Shown in pieces: positions 35,780 through 43,943 of a DNA stretch of 64,000 nt. The notes beneath the pieces are model-generated. The model saw only the letters and a program-made list of their open reading frames with translations, was not told where the DNA came from and made no database searches. Made by a program: the position numbers and the translations under genes. Source of the stretch: JACMLD01 sp038207265 (GTDB lineage Bacteria > Bacteroidota > Bacteroidia > Chitinophagales > Chitinophagaceae). The stretch's first letter is position 1; each line of letters opens with the position of its first letter. The stretch covers positions 682,001 to 746,000 of the forward strand of contig JBBQZZ010000001.1 in NCBI GenBank assembly GCA_038207265.1, read 5' to 3'.

Positions 35780-37261
35780 TTAGCTTGAAACCAGTGATTG
35801 ATAAGGTGGAATGCTGATAAGAGCTGCACCACCCAATTGGGATATTGCATTTTTAATCCACCATGCGGCGAATTGCGTATTTTTCAACGGATCCTCTTCC
35901 AATTTGCCTTCCTCTTCCGAAACAGCGTCATGGTTTTTTATCTTGTGTAAACTGAGGGGCGAAATATGAATCTCCTTGTCTGTAAAAGAACGAATTGAAT
36001 TAATGATATCAGGCAAACACTCTAGGTTTTCAATAATGGTTCTTATATCTGAGGCATGTACCTGGGGCATCAAACCAAAGCTGACAAAATCACAGGGCAA
36101 ATCTCCTGGCGGGAAGCGATTCAACAGAGCAAAATTTGCCTCCGTTCCATATCCCGCTTTTATAGATGGATACAAGTATTTAATGGATTCGTATGAATTT
36201 TTCATTAAATAACCCGGCGTAATTTTTATTCGCCGGTCCAGTAACAACATGCTATAAATAAGCGTTGAAAATGGCTTTATCCCCAGCAGCAATGCAGCAA
36301 GCTGGTCATTATAATCATCATCAAAGAAAAGAATTAATTCAAGTTGAGTGTTCGTGCTTTGTGCAGCATCCATTGCATTCAAGAGTTTGTCCATCCAGTC
36401 TTTTTCATACAAAAAAAATTCCACGCGTAAATGATGAACCGGGCGGTTAAAGACTTCTTCCAAACCCTTGAAATCGGGACCATAGATAAATCCAATTTTT
36501 GTTTCTGCTTTCCTCTCCTGAATTATATGATTTTCTTTCGAAACAACAATATTTGAATTTAAATTTCCCGTTACTGTCAAAACAATTTTTTGTTCCATCG
36601 TTTCACCGGCCTGCAACAATGCCGGGTAAGGAATTTCTAACGGTGTGCCATAGGTCTTATATGAACTGTCGCCCCAGTTGCGCTGGTCTTCCGTTTCAAA
36701 TACTTCGCCCTCGAAATAAACACTGGCATTAATTTTATCAGCAGTTTGCCAATGCATCTGCTGTATATTTTTAAAAGGCTGGTGCGGGGAAATAAAACCG
36801 GGAAATTTGGCATTGTATGAATTTCCATCTGGTTCAACAATCTGCAGTTGATTGCCGGTACAGGACTTCAAGGGGTGCAACACACAGATTCCAATCCGGT
36901 TCTTTTTAAAACTGTTTAATGCAATTCCCTTCATACTAAATTCTACCCTGTTATCCGAACTGAACTTTATTTCAAACGAAGCTTTATAGTCAATCCCGGA
37001 AGCTTTATAATTTGCAGTATAATGGATCGCAATACCTTTTACATCTTCTGTAATCATCTCATCCGTAACCAGGGGTATTATAGTGTTCCAATTTTCATCT
37101 CTTACGGCTCCATAGATCATTCTTACAATTTCTGTATCAGCATACTTTATCCTTCTTAAATTACCGGCTTCATACAGGCAGGTTAAACTACCTGCCGCTA
37201 ACTTCCGGTATGGCAGCAACGGAACGTCTGATTCAAAATCCCAACTATCGTCAATCAACAT
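35780..37261 (-). CDS. D-apionate lactonase-like protein (ApnL family)
   Basis: 493 residues from ATG 37261 (a GTG three codons upstream is in frame). No signal peptide, so cytosolic. The N-terminal beta domain shows LAAGSLTCLYEAGNLRRIKY, VRMIYGAVRDENWNTI and YFEGEVFETEDQRNWGDSSY, patterns I associate with D-apionate lactonases, followed by a TIM-barrel-like region (KIGFIYGPDF, LPCDFVSFGLMPQVHASDIR). ApnL opens D-apionolactone in bacterial apiose catabolism. Length is somewhat shorter than I recall for the family (about 600), mainly at the C-terminus. It lies between GH172 and an SMP-30 lactonase gene in a tight operon. Family call rests on memory of motifs and should be checked. Confidence 0.6.
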   Translation of the reverse strand: MLIDDSWDFESDVPLLPYRKLAAGSLTCLYEAGNLRRIKYADTEIVRMIYGAVRDENWNTIIPLVTDEMITEDVKGIAIHYTANYKASGIDYKASFEIKFSSDNRVEFSMKGIALNSFKKNRIGICVLHPLKSCTGNQLQIVEPDGNSYNAKFPGFISPHQPFKNIQQMHWQTADKINASVYFEGEVFETEDQRNWGDSSYKTYGTPLEIPYPALLQAGETMEQKIVLTVTGNLNSNIVVSKENHIIQERKAETKIGFIYGPDFKGLEEVFNRPVHHLRVEFFLYEKDWMDKLLNAMDAAQSTNTQLELILFFDDDYNDQLAALLLGIKPFSTLIYSMLLLDRRIKITPGYLMKNSYESIKYLYPSIKAGYGTEANFALLNRFPPGDLPCDFVSFGLMPQVHASDIRTIIENLECLPDIINSIRSFTDKEIHISPLSLHKIKNHDAVSEEEGKLEEDPLKNTQFAAWWIKNAISQLGGAALISIPPYQSLVSS

Positions 37262-37282
37262 ACTAATCACGCTGTTTTTTTA

Positions 37283-38338
37283 TCAGGAATGTAATTTCAC
37301 TTTTAAAACCGCGTCATCAGCGGTAATGTATAAAACATCGTTCGTTTCATTAAAAGCACAATTAGACGTGGCACGTTTATAGATCTTAATCAGGCCCAGT
37401 AATTTGCCGGCAGGAGATATAATATTGATGCCATCGGGTCCGGCCGCAAATATGTTTCCCGACTTATGAACTTTAAATCCATCCGAACCCTGTTTTACCG
37501 TTGCATTCGCAATCATATTTGTTGCATCCAGCAACACAGCTCCTGATATGATATTTTGTTTATCATCCAGCTTATAAGCGTACCAGTGTGGATGCACGCC
37601 ATCGCTATTGGATACATACAATGTCTTTTCATCAGGTGATAATGCGATGCCATTGGGATGAAGAATTGAATCGATCAAAAGGGTTGTTTTACCGGTAGCG
37701 TTTATTTTGTAAACCCCTTCAAATTTCATTTCACGCGTTGAATCTGTGTCACGTTGAGGCAAACCATAAATAGGATCGGTGAAAAATACATTGCCTTTAC
37801 TGTCCATAACCAAATCATTGGGGCTGTTATATTTTTTTCCATTATAGCTCGCCGTAAGAACGGTAAATTCAGGTTTGGGAGCCTCCAAGGCTGTATTTAA
37901 TCTTACTACCTGGCGGTTACCAGACTGGCACATCAGCAGACGACCTTCTTTATCGAGCGCCAGCCCATTCGCTCCATCTTCACCCCCTATACGCTTTATT
38001 TTACCTGTATATCCAGAGGGCGTTAGGTAGACCACCGGTGTATCTTTCAAATTCCATTCATAAATTTTATTCTCAGGCACATCAGTAAATAGTAACTTCT
38101 TTAGCGAGGGAACCCAAACGGGGCCCTCGGACCAGGTATAATTTCTACCAATGATTTCAAAGGTTGCGTTGCTGTCAACAATACTGGCAGCGGCCTCATC
38201 GTAAATTTCAACTTTACCAATGGATTCAACACTATCGGTTTTAACAACGGCCGTCTCCGCTTTTTCTGTTGTTTGATTGTTGCAACTGTAACTAAATATG
38301 ACAGAAAACAAAACGGGGAAGAAAAAAATCTTTTTCAT
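37283..38338 (-). CDS. SMP-30/gluconolactonase-family lipoprotein
   Basis: 351 residues. Lipoprotein signal MKKIFFFPVLFSVIFSYSC with a lipobox cysteine at residue 19. The six-bladed SMP-30 propeller is clear: YTWSEGPVWVPSLKKLLFTD (metal-binding glutamate in EGPVW), YNSPNDLVMDSKGNVFFTDP (Asn and Asp ligands), LHPNGIALSPDEKTLYVSNS and GSDGFKVHKSGNIFAAGPDG. The family hydrolyses sugar lactones with a divalent metal. Export means the lactone would be opened in the periplasm or at the surface. It lies 10 bases after the kinase gene and 21 before the apionate-lactonase-like gene in the same operon. Confidence 0.9.
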   Translation of the reverse strand: MKKIFFFPVLFSVIFSYSCNNQTTEKAETAVVKTDSVESIGKVEIYDEAAASIVDSNATFEIIGRNYTWSEGPVWVPSLKKLLFTDVPENKIYEWNLKDTPVVYLTPSGYTGKIKRIGGEDGANGLALDKEGRLLMCQSGNRQVVRLNTALEAPKPEFTVLTASYNGKKYNSPNDLVMDSKGNVFFTDPIYGLPQRDTDSTREMKFEGVYKINATGKTTLLIDSILHPNGIALSPDEKTLYVSNSDGVHPHWYAYKLDDKQNIISGAVLLDATNMIANATVKQGSDGFKVHKSGNIFAAGPDGINIISPAGKLLGLIKIYKRATSNCAFNETNDVLYITADDAVLKVKLHS

Positions 38339-38348
38339 GATGGCATAT

Positions 38349-39305
38349 TTATTTTGGAAGATTTATTGACTGGTTGAATATAAATAATTGTCCGTTGATC
38401 AGCGCCTCGTCCGCATTTTTTTGTACCAATTTATCCTCTAAACCCAGTATTGACAAAGCCACTGAATACAATTTTAATAAAGCTCCTTCAGAAACTATTG
38501 TAATACTACCGTATTTGCGATTCGCCAATAATTTTAATTCTTCTCCCAGGAGCAAGCCACTCAGGTAATGATAATTTTCGCGCTTATTCAATTGACCAAA
38601 CAAATATTTGGAGCGGGTATAGAATATTGAATGCAGAAAATTATCCTGAACACATTCACGGATACCATTTTCGTAGAAGTTTTTATATAAGTTCATTTCA
38701 TCATTTGCTTCCACCGAATCCGCCAAAATACTTTTTGTACTGAGCAGCTCAAATAACTCACCTGTCATATAGGTTTCAATATTGACAAGCATTCCGTTTT
38801 GAATGACCACATGTTTTGAATGTGTACCGGGAAAAATAAAAAGCTGCTCTTCTTTGGTATGGGGTATGTTGCATCCAGCCAAAATTGTTTCTTCTCCCCG
38901 CATTACATCATTGCCAGATCGAACACCAGAAATAATTATCATTCTGTTATTGGCACCACTGGCAGGAATATGGAGTATTTCAAAATCGCCCTTCCCCATA
39001 TAAAATGGCAAAGGTTTATAAGGTAACTCTGCCATTCCAATGGAAGAAGACGCCATGCCTGAAACAATAATAACAAGATCATTCAACGAATAACCGCACT
39101 GAGTTTGCAGCAAGTGCTTTTGAAGCATCATAAAATCAATATAAAACTGTTTTCTACCCACGCTGAACTGTTCTTTCCATAATGCATAGGTAGCTGCTAT
39201 GCCTTGTTTGGATTTAGTTTCAGCCAAGACTGATTTGTCCTCGGCATTGATCAACCGAAGCCGGAAAGACGAAGTACCCCAATCACAACTGATGAACAAA
39301 CTCAT
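38349..39305 (-). CDS. dgoK: 2-dehydro-3-deoxygalactonokinase family protein
   Basis: 318 residues. Starts MSLFISCDWGTSSFRLRLIN, the ATP-binding phosphate loop of the DgoK family, with GVRSGNDVMRGEETILAG and FIFPGTHSKHVVIQNG further on. It phosphorylates 2-keto-3-deoxy-sugar acids, classically KDGal, before aldol cleavage in De Ley-Doudoroff-type pathways. The aldolase gene lies 84 bases upstream on the same strand, and SMP-30 lactonase follows by 10 bases, together forming lactonase-kinase-aldolase. The exact epimer used cannot be told. Confidence 0.88.
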   Translation of the reverse strand: MSLFISCDWGTSSFRLRLINAEDKSVLAETKSKQGIAATYALWKEQFSVGRKQFYIDFMMLQKHLLQTQCGYSLNDLVIIVSGMASSSIGMAELPYKPLPFYMGKGDFEILHIPASGANNRMIIISGVRSGNDVMRGEETILAGCNIPHTKEEQLFIFPGTHSKHVVIQNGMLVNIETYMTGELFELLSTKSILADSVEANDEMNLYKNFYENGIRECVQDNFLHSIFYTRSKYLFGQLNKRENYHYLSGLLLGEELKLLANRKYGSITIVSEGALLKLYSVALSILGLEDKLVQKNADEALINGQLFIFNQSINLPK

Positions 39306-39389
39306 TCAAATTTGCTTGATGGTTGCAAAATTTAATTTCTCGAAATATCTATTTGTACGCCTGTTTCTGTATAGTTTCCTACCAACCCA

Positions 39390-40016
39390 TTATTTATTCA
39401 AAGCATCGATTAGCCTTTTTGCCCGGGCAGTAAGTTCCCCGAGATAATTATTGTCGACCACACTACCAGATTTTACCAATGCGCTCCCTATACCAAATGC
39501 AACAGCACCGGTAGCAGCAAATGCTTTAATATTCGTTTCGTCTATTCCTCCTGTTGGCATCAGGCGAATATGATTGAGAGGTGCCAGTATATTTTTTATA
39601 TAGGCTGCATCTGGTGCCGGAAATACTTTCACAATATCGGCACCATTATTATAAGCTGTGAGGATTTCCGTAGCCGTAAATGCACCGGGAATACTTATGC
39701 GTCCCGCCTTTTTCGTTGTATTAATTACCCTACTATCCATTGAAGGGGAAATCAGGAAAGATGCGCCAGCCGCAATTGCATTTACGGCATCTGAATGATC
39801 CAGCACAGTTCCCGCACCTATCATCATTTTATCTTGAAATGTGTGGCTTAAGCGTTCAATTAAATCCAATGCCTGTTCTGAATTTAAAGTCACTTCCAGG
39901 ATACGGATACCTCCCTCATACAACGCATTCGCGATGGCGACTGTGTCATTTGCCGGCATTCCTCTAAGTATCGCAACCAGTTTATGTTTCAATATTTGTT
40001 CTAACTGATTCAACAT
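39390..40016 (-). CDS. KDPG/KDPGal-type aldolase
   Basis: 208-residue class I aldolase that splits 2-keto-3-deoxy-6-phospho-sugar acids into pyruvate and glyceraldehyde 3-phosphate. Conserved residues: Arg18 in AILRG, Glu41 in ILEVTLNS, GAGTVLD (67-73) and the Schiff-base Lys130 in GADIVKVFPAP, with MPTGGID closing the phosphate site. Length is normal. It may be Eda or DgoA; the neighbouring DgoK-type kinase favours the latter. It is the first gene of the minus-strand operon reaching down to the second GH172 gene. Confidence 0.93.
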   Translation of the reverse strand: MLNQLEQILKHKLVAILRGMPANDTVAIANALYEGGIRILEVTLNSEQALDLIERLSHTFQDKMMIGAGTVLDHSDAVNAIAAGASFLISPSMDSRVINTTKKAGRISIPGAFTATEILTAYNNGADIVKVFPAPDAAYIKNILAPLNHIRLMPTGGIDETNIKAFAATGAVAFGIGSALVKSGSVVDNNYLGELTARAKRLIDALNK

Positions 40017-40430
40017 AGCTGCTAAAATAAGCTGTTTACAAAAAAATGGAAGCTAACGGTCTCCAGTAGCGCGTTTCCAGGACACCCGTCCCTTTCGACA
40101 AGTAATAAATAAAAATACCACTTAAAATAAATTAACAACAAATAATAAGACGAGTGATAAAAAAGGGCGGGTTGATTTATCGGTAAACCATAACAATCCT
40201 TAATATTTTTATCAGTATTTGCAGTTGGTTTATTGCTTTTGCTGTAATAACGGCTTAATATATCAGTTTCATATACCTATTTTTGTATCAGTGTGTATAA
40301 ATCATGAACTGTTCAAGTCTTTTTAAAAACTATAAACAGTTAATTGAAAAAATCTTACCTTAATACAGGCAGAATAGCAAAAGTTACAATAAACGTTTTC
40401 AGTCAGGATTTTTTAACGAAGAACAAGAAT
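40017..40430. other. Divergent intergenic region, no supported gene
   Basis: About 410 bases between the aldolase and the response-regulator gene. The last 87 bases (40344-40430) are open in the regulator's frame from a TTG, but the encoded residues look non-native. I see no repeat, RNA gene or clear promoter consensus. Confidence 0.4.
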
Positions 40431-40832
40431 TTGAGTAATGTCATTAAAATATTGATTGTGGATGATCATTCAATGATGTTGAATGCATTGAAATCGTTGT
40501 TGCCAAACGATAAAAAAATAGAAGTGGTAGGCACCTGTGCATCTGGAATGGAAGCTGAAAAATTATATGATGAATTGCATCCGGATATTGTAATCATGGA
40601 TGTTTATATGAAACCAATGAGCGGTATTGAAGCCACGCAAAAAATATTAAGCCATCATCCGGATGCCAAAATTGTTGGATTATCGAACTTTTATTCTGAA
40701 AAAGACGCAGGCGAGCTCAGTCAGTTGGGTGCCAAAGGTTATGTGGTGAAAATAGCTTCACTCAAAACCATTACCGATTGCGTTAAAAAAGTATATGCGG
40801 GTGAATTGTGTTTTGAAAAGTATGCCGAGTAA
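40431..40832 (+). CDS. Single-domain response regulator (NarL-type receiver without HTH)
   Basis: About 133 residues beginning (L)SNVIKILIVDDHSMMLNALK from TTG 40431; the frame stays open to another TTG at 40344, adding 29 residues unlike any receiver domain. Receiver landmarks: acidic pair in VDDH, phosphoacceptor Asp in IVIMDVYMKPMSG, Ser in GLSNF and Lys in GYVVKIAS. The pattern is that of NarL/FixJ regulators, but the protein stops at YAGELCFEKYAE, exactly where the LuxR-type DNA-binding domain would begin. It is therefore either a stand-alone signalling receiver or a truncated regulator. No histidine kinase is adjacent. Neither start codon is typical. Confidence 0.75.
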   Translation: MSNVIKILIVDDHSMMLNALKSLLPNDKKIEVVGTCASGMEAEKLYDELHPDIVIMDVYMKPMSGIEATQKILSHHPDAKIVGLSNFYSEKDAGELSQLGAKGYVVKIASLKTITDCVKKVYAGELCFEKYAE

Positions 40833-40899
40833 AAGCGCCGCAACCGGCTTTGTCTTTCTTCTTTCCCTTCAATAATTTTTTATCGCCTAATTTGCCAAC

Positions 40900-41373
40900 A
40901 TGAAAATGCAGTTCCGGGCCATTGGTAAAGCTCATGAAACTTATATCAAACCAGGCGTGGAAGAATTCACTCACCGCATTACAAAATATTACCCGGTTGA
41001 ATGGAATATCATACCTGTTCCAAAAAACGCCGGCTTACTCAGTGAAATGGATCTGAAAAAAAAAGAAGCTGAAATAATACTTGCAGGGCTGTCGAAAGAG
41101 GATTATCTCATTGCGCTGTATGAAAAAGGAAAACAATTTACTTCGGAGCAACTGGCTGGCTTTATACAAACAAGGGCCAATGGAAGCAGTAAGCAAATTA
41201 TTTTTTTAATTGGGGGGGCGTTTGGACTGGACGATGCCGTATTGCAACGTGCCAATCATAAATGGTCTTTATCGGATTTAACATTTCCGCACCAACTGGT
41301 GAGGTTAATTTTAGCGGAGCAGGTTTACCGGGCTTGCACTATCTTGAGAAACGAAAAATACCATCACCCGTAA
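40900..41373 (+). CDS. rlmH: 23S rRNA (pseudouridine-1915-N3)-methyltransferase
   Basis: 157-residue SPOUT-type methyltransferase, acting on helix 69 of 23S rRNA in assembled ribosomes. Family blocks: AIGKAHETYIKPGVEEFTHR at the N-terminus, LIALYEKGKQFTSEQLA, FLIGGAFGLDDAVLQRA (the SAM-binding knot) and LTFPHQLVRLILAEQVYRAC with the closing NEKYHH. Full length and intact. TAATTTG lies 9 bases before the ATG, hinting at a very short leader. The rhomboid gene follows after 11 bases and is probably co-transcribed. Confidence 0.97.
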   Translation: MKMQFRAIGKAHETYIKPGVEEFTHRITKYYPVEWNIIPVPKNAGLLSEMDLKKKEAEIILAGLSKEDYLIALYEKGKQFTSEQLAGFIQTRANGSSKQIIFLIGGAFGLDDAVLQRANHKWSLSDLTFPHQLVRLILAEQVYRACTILRNEKYHHP

Positions 41374-41384
41374 CAAAAGGAAAC

Positions 41385-42032
41385 ATGTCAATTACACTCA
41401 TCATTATTATCATAACTTGTATTATTTCTTTTACGGCATTCAGCAACGAAAAAATTTTTGAGGATCTTATATTTTATCCGCCTGCAATTGCCAGTCAAAA
41501 TCAATATTACCGTTTTTTCACCTGTGGATTTATTCATGCTAATTACATGCACCTGGGTTTTAATATGTATTCATTGTGGATCTTTGGTGAATATGTAGAA
41601 GCCCAATTCACAAGTGCTTTTGGTGAAAAGGGAAAATGGCTTTACCTGCTGATGTATGTATCCGCATTGTTTTTCTGCCTGTTGCCTACCTATTCAAAAA
41701 ACAGGAACAATTATAATTACCGGAGCCTGGGTGCTTCCGGCGCGGTATCGGCGGTAGTTTTTTCATTTATTTTCCTGGATCCTCTGCGAAGGATTGGATT
41801 TATTTTCTTGCCTCAGAACATGATGATACCAGGTTTTATTTTTGGACTGCTCTATTTAATCATTTCTTCGTATATGGATAAGAAAGGTGGCGGCAATATC
41901 AATCATTCCGCACATATCTGGGGTGCACTCTATGGAATTTCATTTCTGATAGTCACTGGCAGTTTTCTTTCTCACTACAATTTGCTGCAGGATTTCTGGC
42001 AAAAAATACAATCATATATTCACAGTTTTTGA
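41385..42032 (+). CDS. Rhomboid-family intramembrane serine protease
   Basis: 215 residues from ATG 41385; the open frame begins earlier inside rlmH but those residues are rlmH shadow. Six hydrophobic segments are present. Catalytic and structural motifs: HANYMHLGFNMYSLW (HxxxN loop, residues about 51-65), LGASGAVSAVVFSF with the nucleophilic serine in GASG, and HSAHIWGALYG with the catalytic histidine. A polar insert (YSKNRNNYNYR) precedes the serine helix. It cleaves membrane-spanning substrates; those are unknown here. Its 3' end overlaps the convergent tilS by 21 bases. Confidence 0.93.
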   Translation: MSITLIIIIITCIISFTAFSNEKIFEDLIFYPPAIASQNQYYRFFTCGFIHANYMHLGFNMYSLWIFGEYVEAQFTSAFGEKGKWLYLLMYVSALFFCLLPTYSKNRNNYNYRSLGASGAVSAVVFSFIFLDPLRRIGFIFLPQNMMIPGFIFGLLYLIISSYMDKKGGGNINHSAHIWGALYGISFLIVTGSFLSHYNLLQDFWQKIQSYIHSF

Positions 42033-43376
42033 GAAACTGATCATAAGAATGTTTTTGGTTGATGGCATTATTTTAAAACGGTCATCTATCCGTTTGCCTA
42101 TCACCCAAATTATTTTTTTATTTGATTCAATAACCCATATTTTTTGCTTGTCCGATGCAGAAAGTTTGTTGTCGATGAAGAAACGCGCCAGTTTCTTTTT
42201 CTTTTTCATCCCCAACGGATAAAAATAATCACCCTGTTTCCAGGGACGTAGTATCAATGGATATTGTATCAATTTAAGATCAACGCAGGCAATATCCGCA
42301 GAAGCCGGTACCTGGAGACCGTTTACCTTTTTTTCATTCAGTTCTATCATACCATTCTGAAAATTCACCTTACCCGCAGCTTCTATTAGTATTATCTGAG
42401 AAGATTTAGTTTGCAAAGCTGTAATGATGATCCAATCACGATTCTTGATTACGCGATGGGTTGAAGACTGAACAAATTTGCCTGTATCACTATCCAGCAG
42501 GTGAATAACCTCTTCAGTTTGTGCTGCAGTAAACTGGTATTCTTTTATGATTTCATAGGTGATTGTATGAAGCGGAACTGCCTTCTTCAACTTTAGTACA
42601 GGGATATGGATTTCATCTTCTTTGTATTCCAGTAACTTTTTCTTATGTTGCCGGATAGATTGATGATATAATATTTCTGCATCCCTGAATCGAAGTATAT
42701 TTTTTGTAAGATTGCTTTCTGCTTCCGGAAAAATAGTTTGAACAAGCGGTATCACCTGGTGACGAAAATAATTACGGGAATATTTATCCAGTTCATTAGA
42801 ACTGTCTTCTACCCAATCCAGCATGTTATCGCCCGCGAATCTTACCAGTTCTTCTTTCTTCGCAAACAATAATGGACGAACCAAACGATCCTGTTTTGGC
42901 AGCATCGCGCGTAGACCTGTAATGCCCGTGCCTTTGAAAAAATTCATGAGCATGGTTTCGATATTGTCGTTGAGATGATGGGCAGTGAGGAGATGCGTGG
43001 GGAGTGGTGAGCGGTGAGTGGTTAGCGGAGGAAAATTCAATATTTCAAAAAACCATTCATATCTTAATTCCCGTGCTGCAACCTGGATCGAAACCTTTTT
43101 TTCAACAGCATATTTTTCAGTTTCAAAACGCCTTACTAAAACCTGTTTATTATATTTTTCCCCAAGGCTTCTCACAAATTCTTCATCTCTTGTACTCTCC
43201 TGCCCTCTTAGCTGGAAATTGCAGTGAGCAATAACAAATTCATATCCTGCCTGCCTGCAAAGTTCACAGAGTACAACAGAATCAATTCCTCCGCTCACTG
43301 CCAACAACAATTTATCTTTTGGTAAGAAAAGATTTTCATTAATGATGTATTGCTGAAATTTCTGAAGAAGGCTCAT
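42012..43376 (-). CDS. tilS: tRNA(Ile)-lysidine synthase
   Basis: Modifies C34 of tRNA-Ile(CAU) to lysidine, making the codon AUA readable; essential. 454 residues. PP-loop ATP pyrophosphatase motif AVSGGIDSVVL (26-36), CNFQLRGQESTRDEEFV, LTAHHLNDNIETMLMNFFKG and GLRAMLP; a C-terminal beta domain includes LILRPWKQGDYFYPLGMKKK. Odd point: residues about 114-128 (NFPPLTTHRSPLPTH) interrupt the normally short link before LTAHH and are encoded by a CTCACC-rich micro-repeat. The frame is preserved. Start ATG 43376. Confidence 0.96.
   Translation of the reverse strand: MSLLQKFQQYIINENLFLPKDKLLLAVSGGIDSVVLCELCRQAGYEFVIAHCNFQLRGQESTRDEEFVRSLGEKYNKQVLVRRFETEKYAVEKKVSIQVAARELRYEWFFEILNFPPLTTHRSPLPTHLLTAHHLNDNIETMLMNFFKGTGITGLRAMLPKQDRLVRPLLFAKKEELVRFAGDNMLDWVEDSSNELDKYSRNYFRHQVIPLVQTIFPEAESNLTKNILRFRDAEILYHQSIRQHKKKLLEYKEDEIHIPVLKLKKAVPLHTITYEIIKEYQFTAAQTEEVIHLLDSDTGKFVQSSTHRVIKNRDWIIITALQTKSSQIILIEAAGKVNFQNGMIELNEKKVNGLQVPASADIACVDLKLIQYPLILRPWKQGDYFYPLGMKKKKKLARFFIDNKLSASDKQKIWVIESNKKIIWVIGKRIDDRFKIMPSTKNILMISFSKTVNI
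42993..43037 (-). repeat. In-frame CTCACC-type micro-repeat inside tilS
   Basis: On the minus strand the stretch reads ACCACTCACCGCTCACCACT with more of the same flanking, encoding PLTTHRSPLPTH. It has the look of the CTCACC-rich spacer repeats found between genes in Bacteroidota, here inserted in frame (a multiple of three) in a surface loop. Confidence 0.5.
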
Positions 43377-43502
43377 TTAATATAAATATTACGCTGCCTT
43401 TCATCAAATAACATGGACAGCAATGCTTTTGAAATTTGCTACTGCAGATAAATGATAGCGCTTTATTTGATCCCCACCCGCTTCTCCACACTAGCCACCC
43501 CC

Positions 43503-43814
43503 TTAAAAAACCAGCTCCTCATACGCCGCCCGCAATTCATTAAAAGAATGGGTATCCTCCTCCGCCTTTGCTGCTTCCATTCCTTTTTCATACCATTCTA
43601 TGGCTCCGCTAGTATCGTTGGTGCGCTCGAGTAGTTTAGCAAGATGATAATAGGAGCCCACATAACCCGGGTCCCTTTTTAAGATTGTTTCAAATAAAGC
43701 TTTTGCAGTGCTGTCATCTCCCATTTTAATATGTTCCAATGCCAATGCGTGCTGCAAAAAACTATCGTTTGGATTGTCTTTTAAAAAGACCTGTATCTGT
43801 TCTATCCGGCTCAT
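43503..43814 (-). CDS. Small tetratricopeptide-repeat protein
   Basis: 103 residues, cytosolic. About two and a half TPR units: NPNDSFLQHALALEHIKMGD, STAKALFETILKRDPGYVGS and YYHLAKLLERTNDTSGAIEW, with the A-G-Y-A-P spacing of TPRs. Likely a protein-interaction scaffold; no partner is evident. It is divergent from etfB, with the etfB promoter in the 129-base gap. Confidence 0.85.
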   Translation of the reverse strand: MSRIEQIQVFLKDNPNDSFLQHALALEHIKMGDDSTAKALFETILKRDPGYVGSYYHLAKLLERTNDTSGAIEWYEKGMEAAKAEEDTHSFNELRAAYEELVF

Positions 43815-43841
43815 TATTTTTAAATATTTTCTTTTCGCTTG

Positions 43842-43873
43842 TTTGAATTATACAGCCGCATGCCTTATCTTTG
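43842..43873 (+). promoter_or_regulatory. Promoter of etfB (TTTG - 20 bp - TATCTTTG)
   Basis: TTTG at 43842-43845 and TATCTTTG at 43866-43873 with a 20-base spacer match the Bacteroidota vegetative promoter (TTTG / TAnnTTTG) exactly. The leader to the etfB ATG would be about 63 bases. This is the best promoter in the window. Confidence 0.7.
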
Positions 43874-43943
43874 TTTTAGTTGCATAAACAACCTTTAGTG
43901 ATCATCGAGTAAATTAGCAAATCATTTTTTTAAAATTGCTCCA

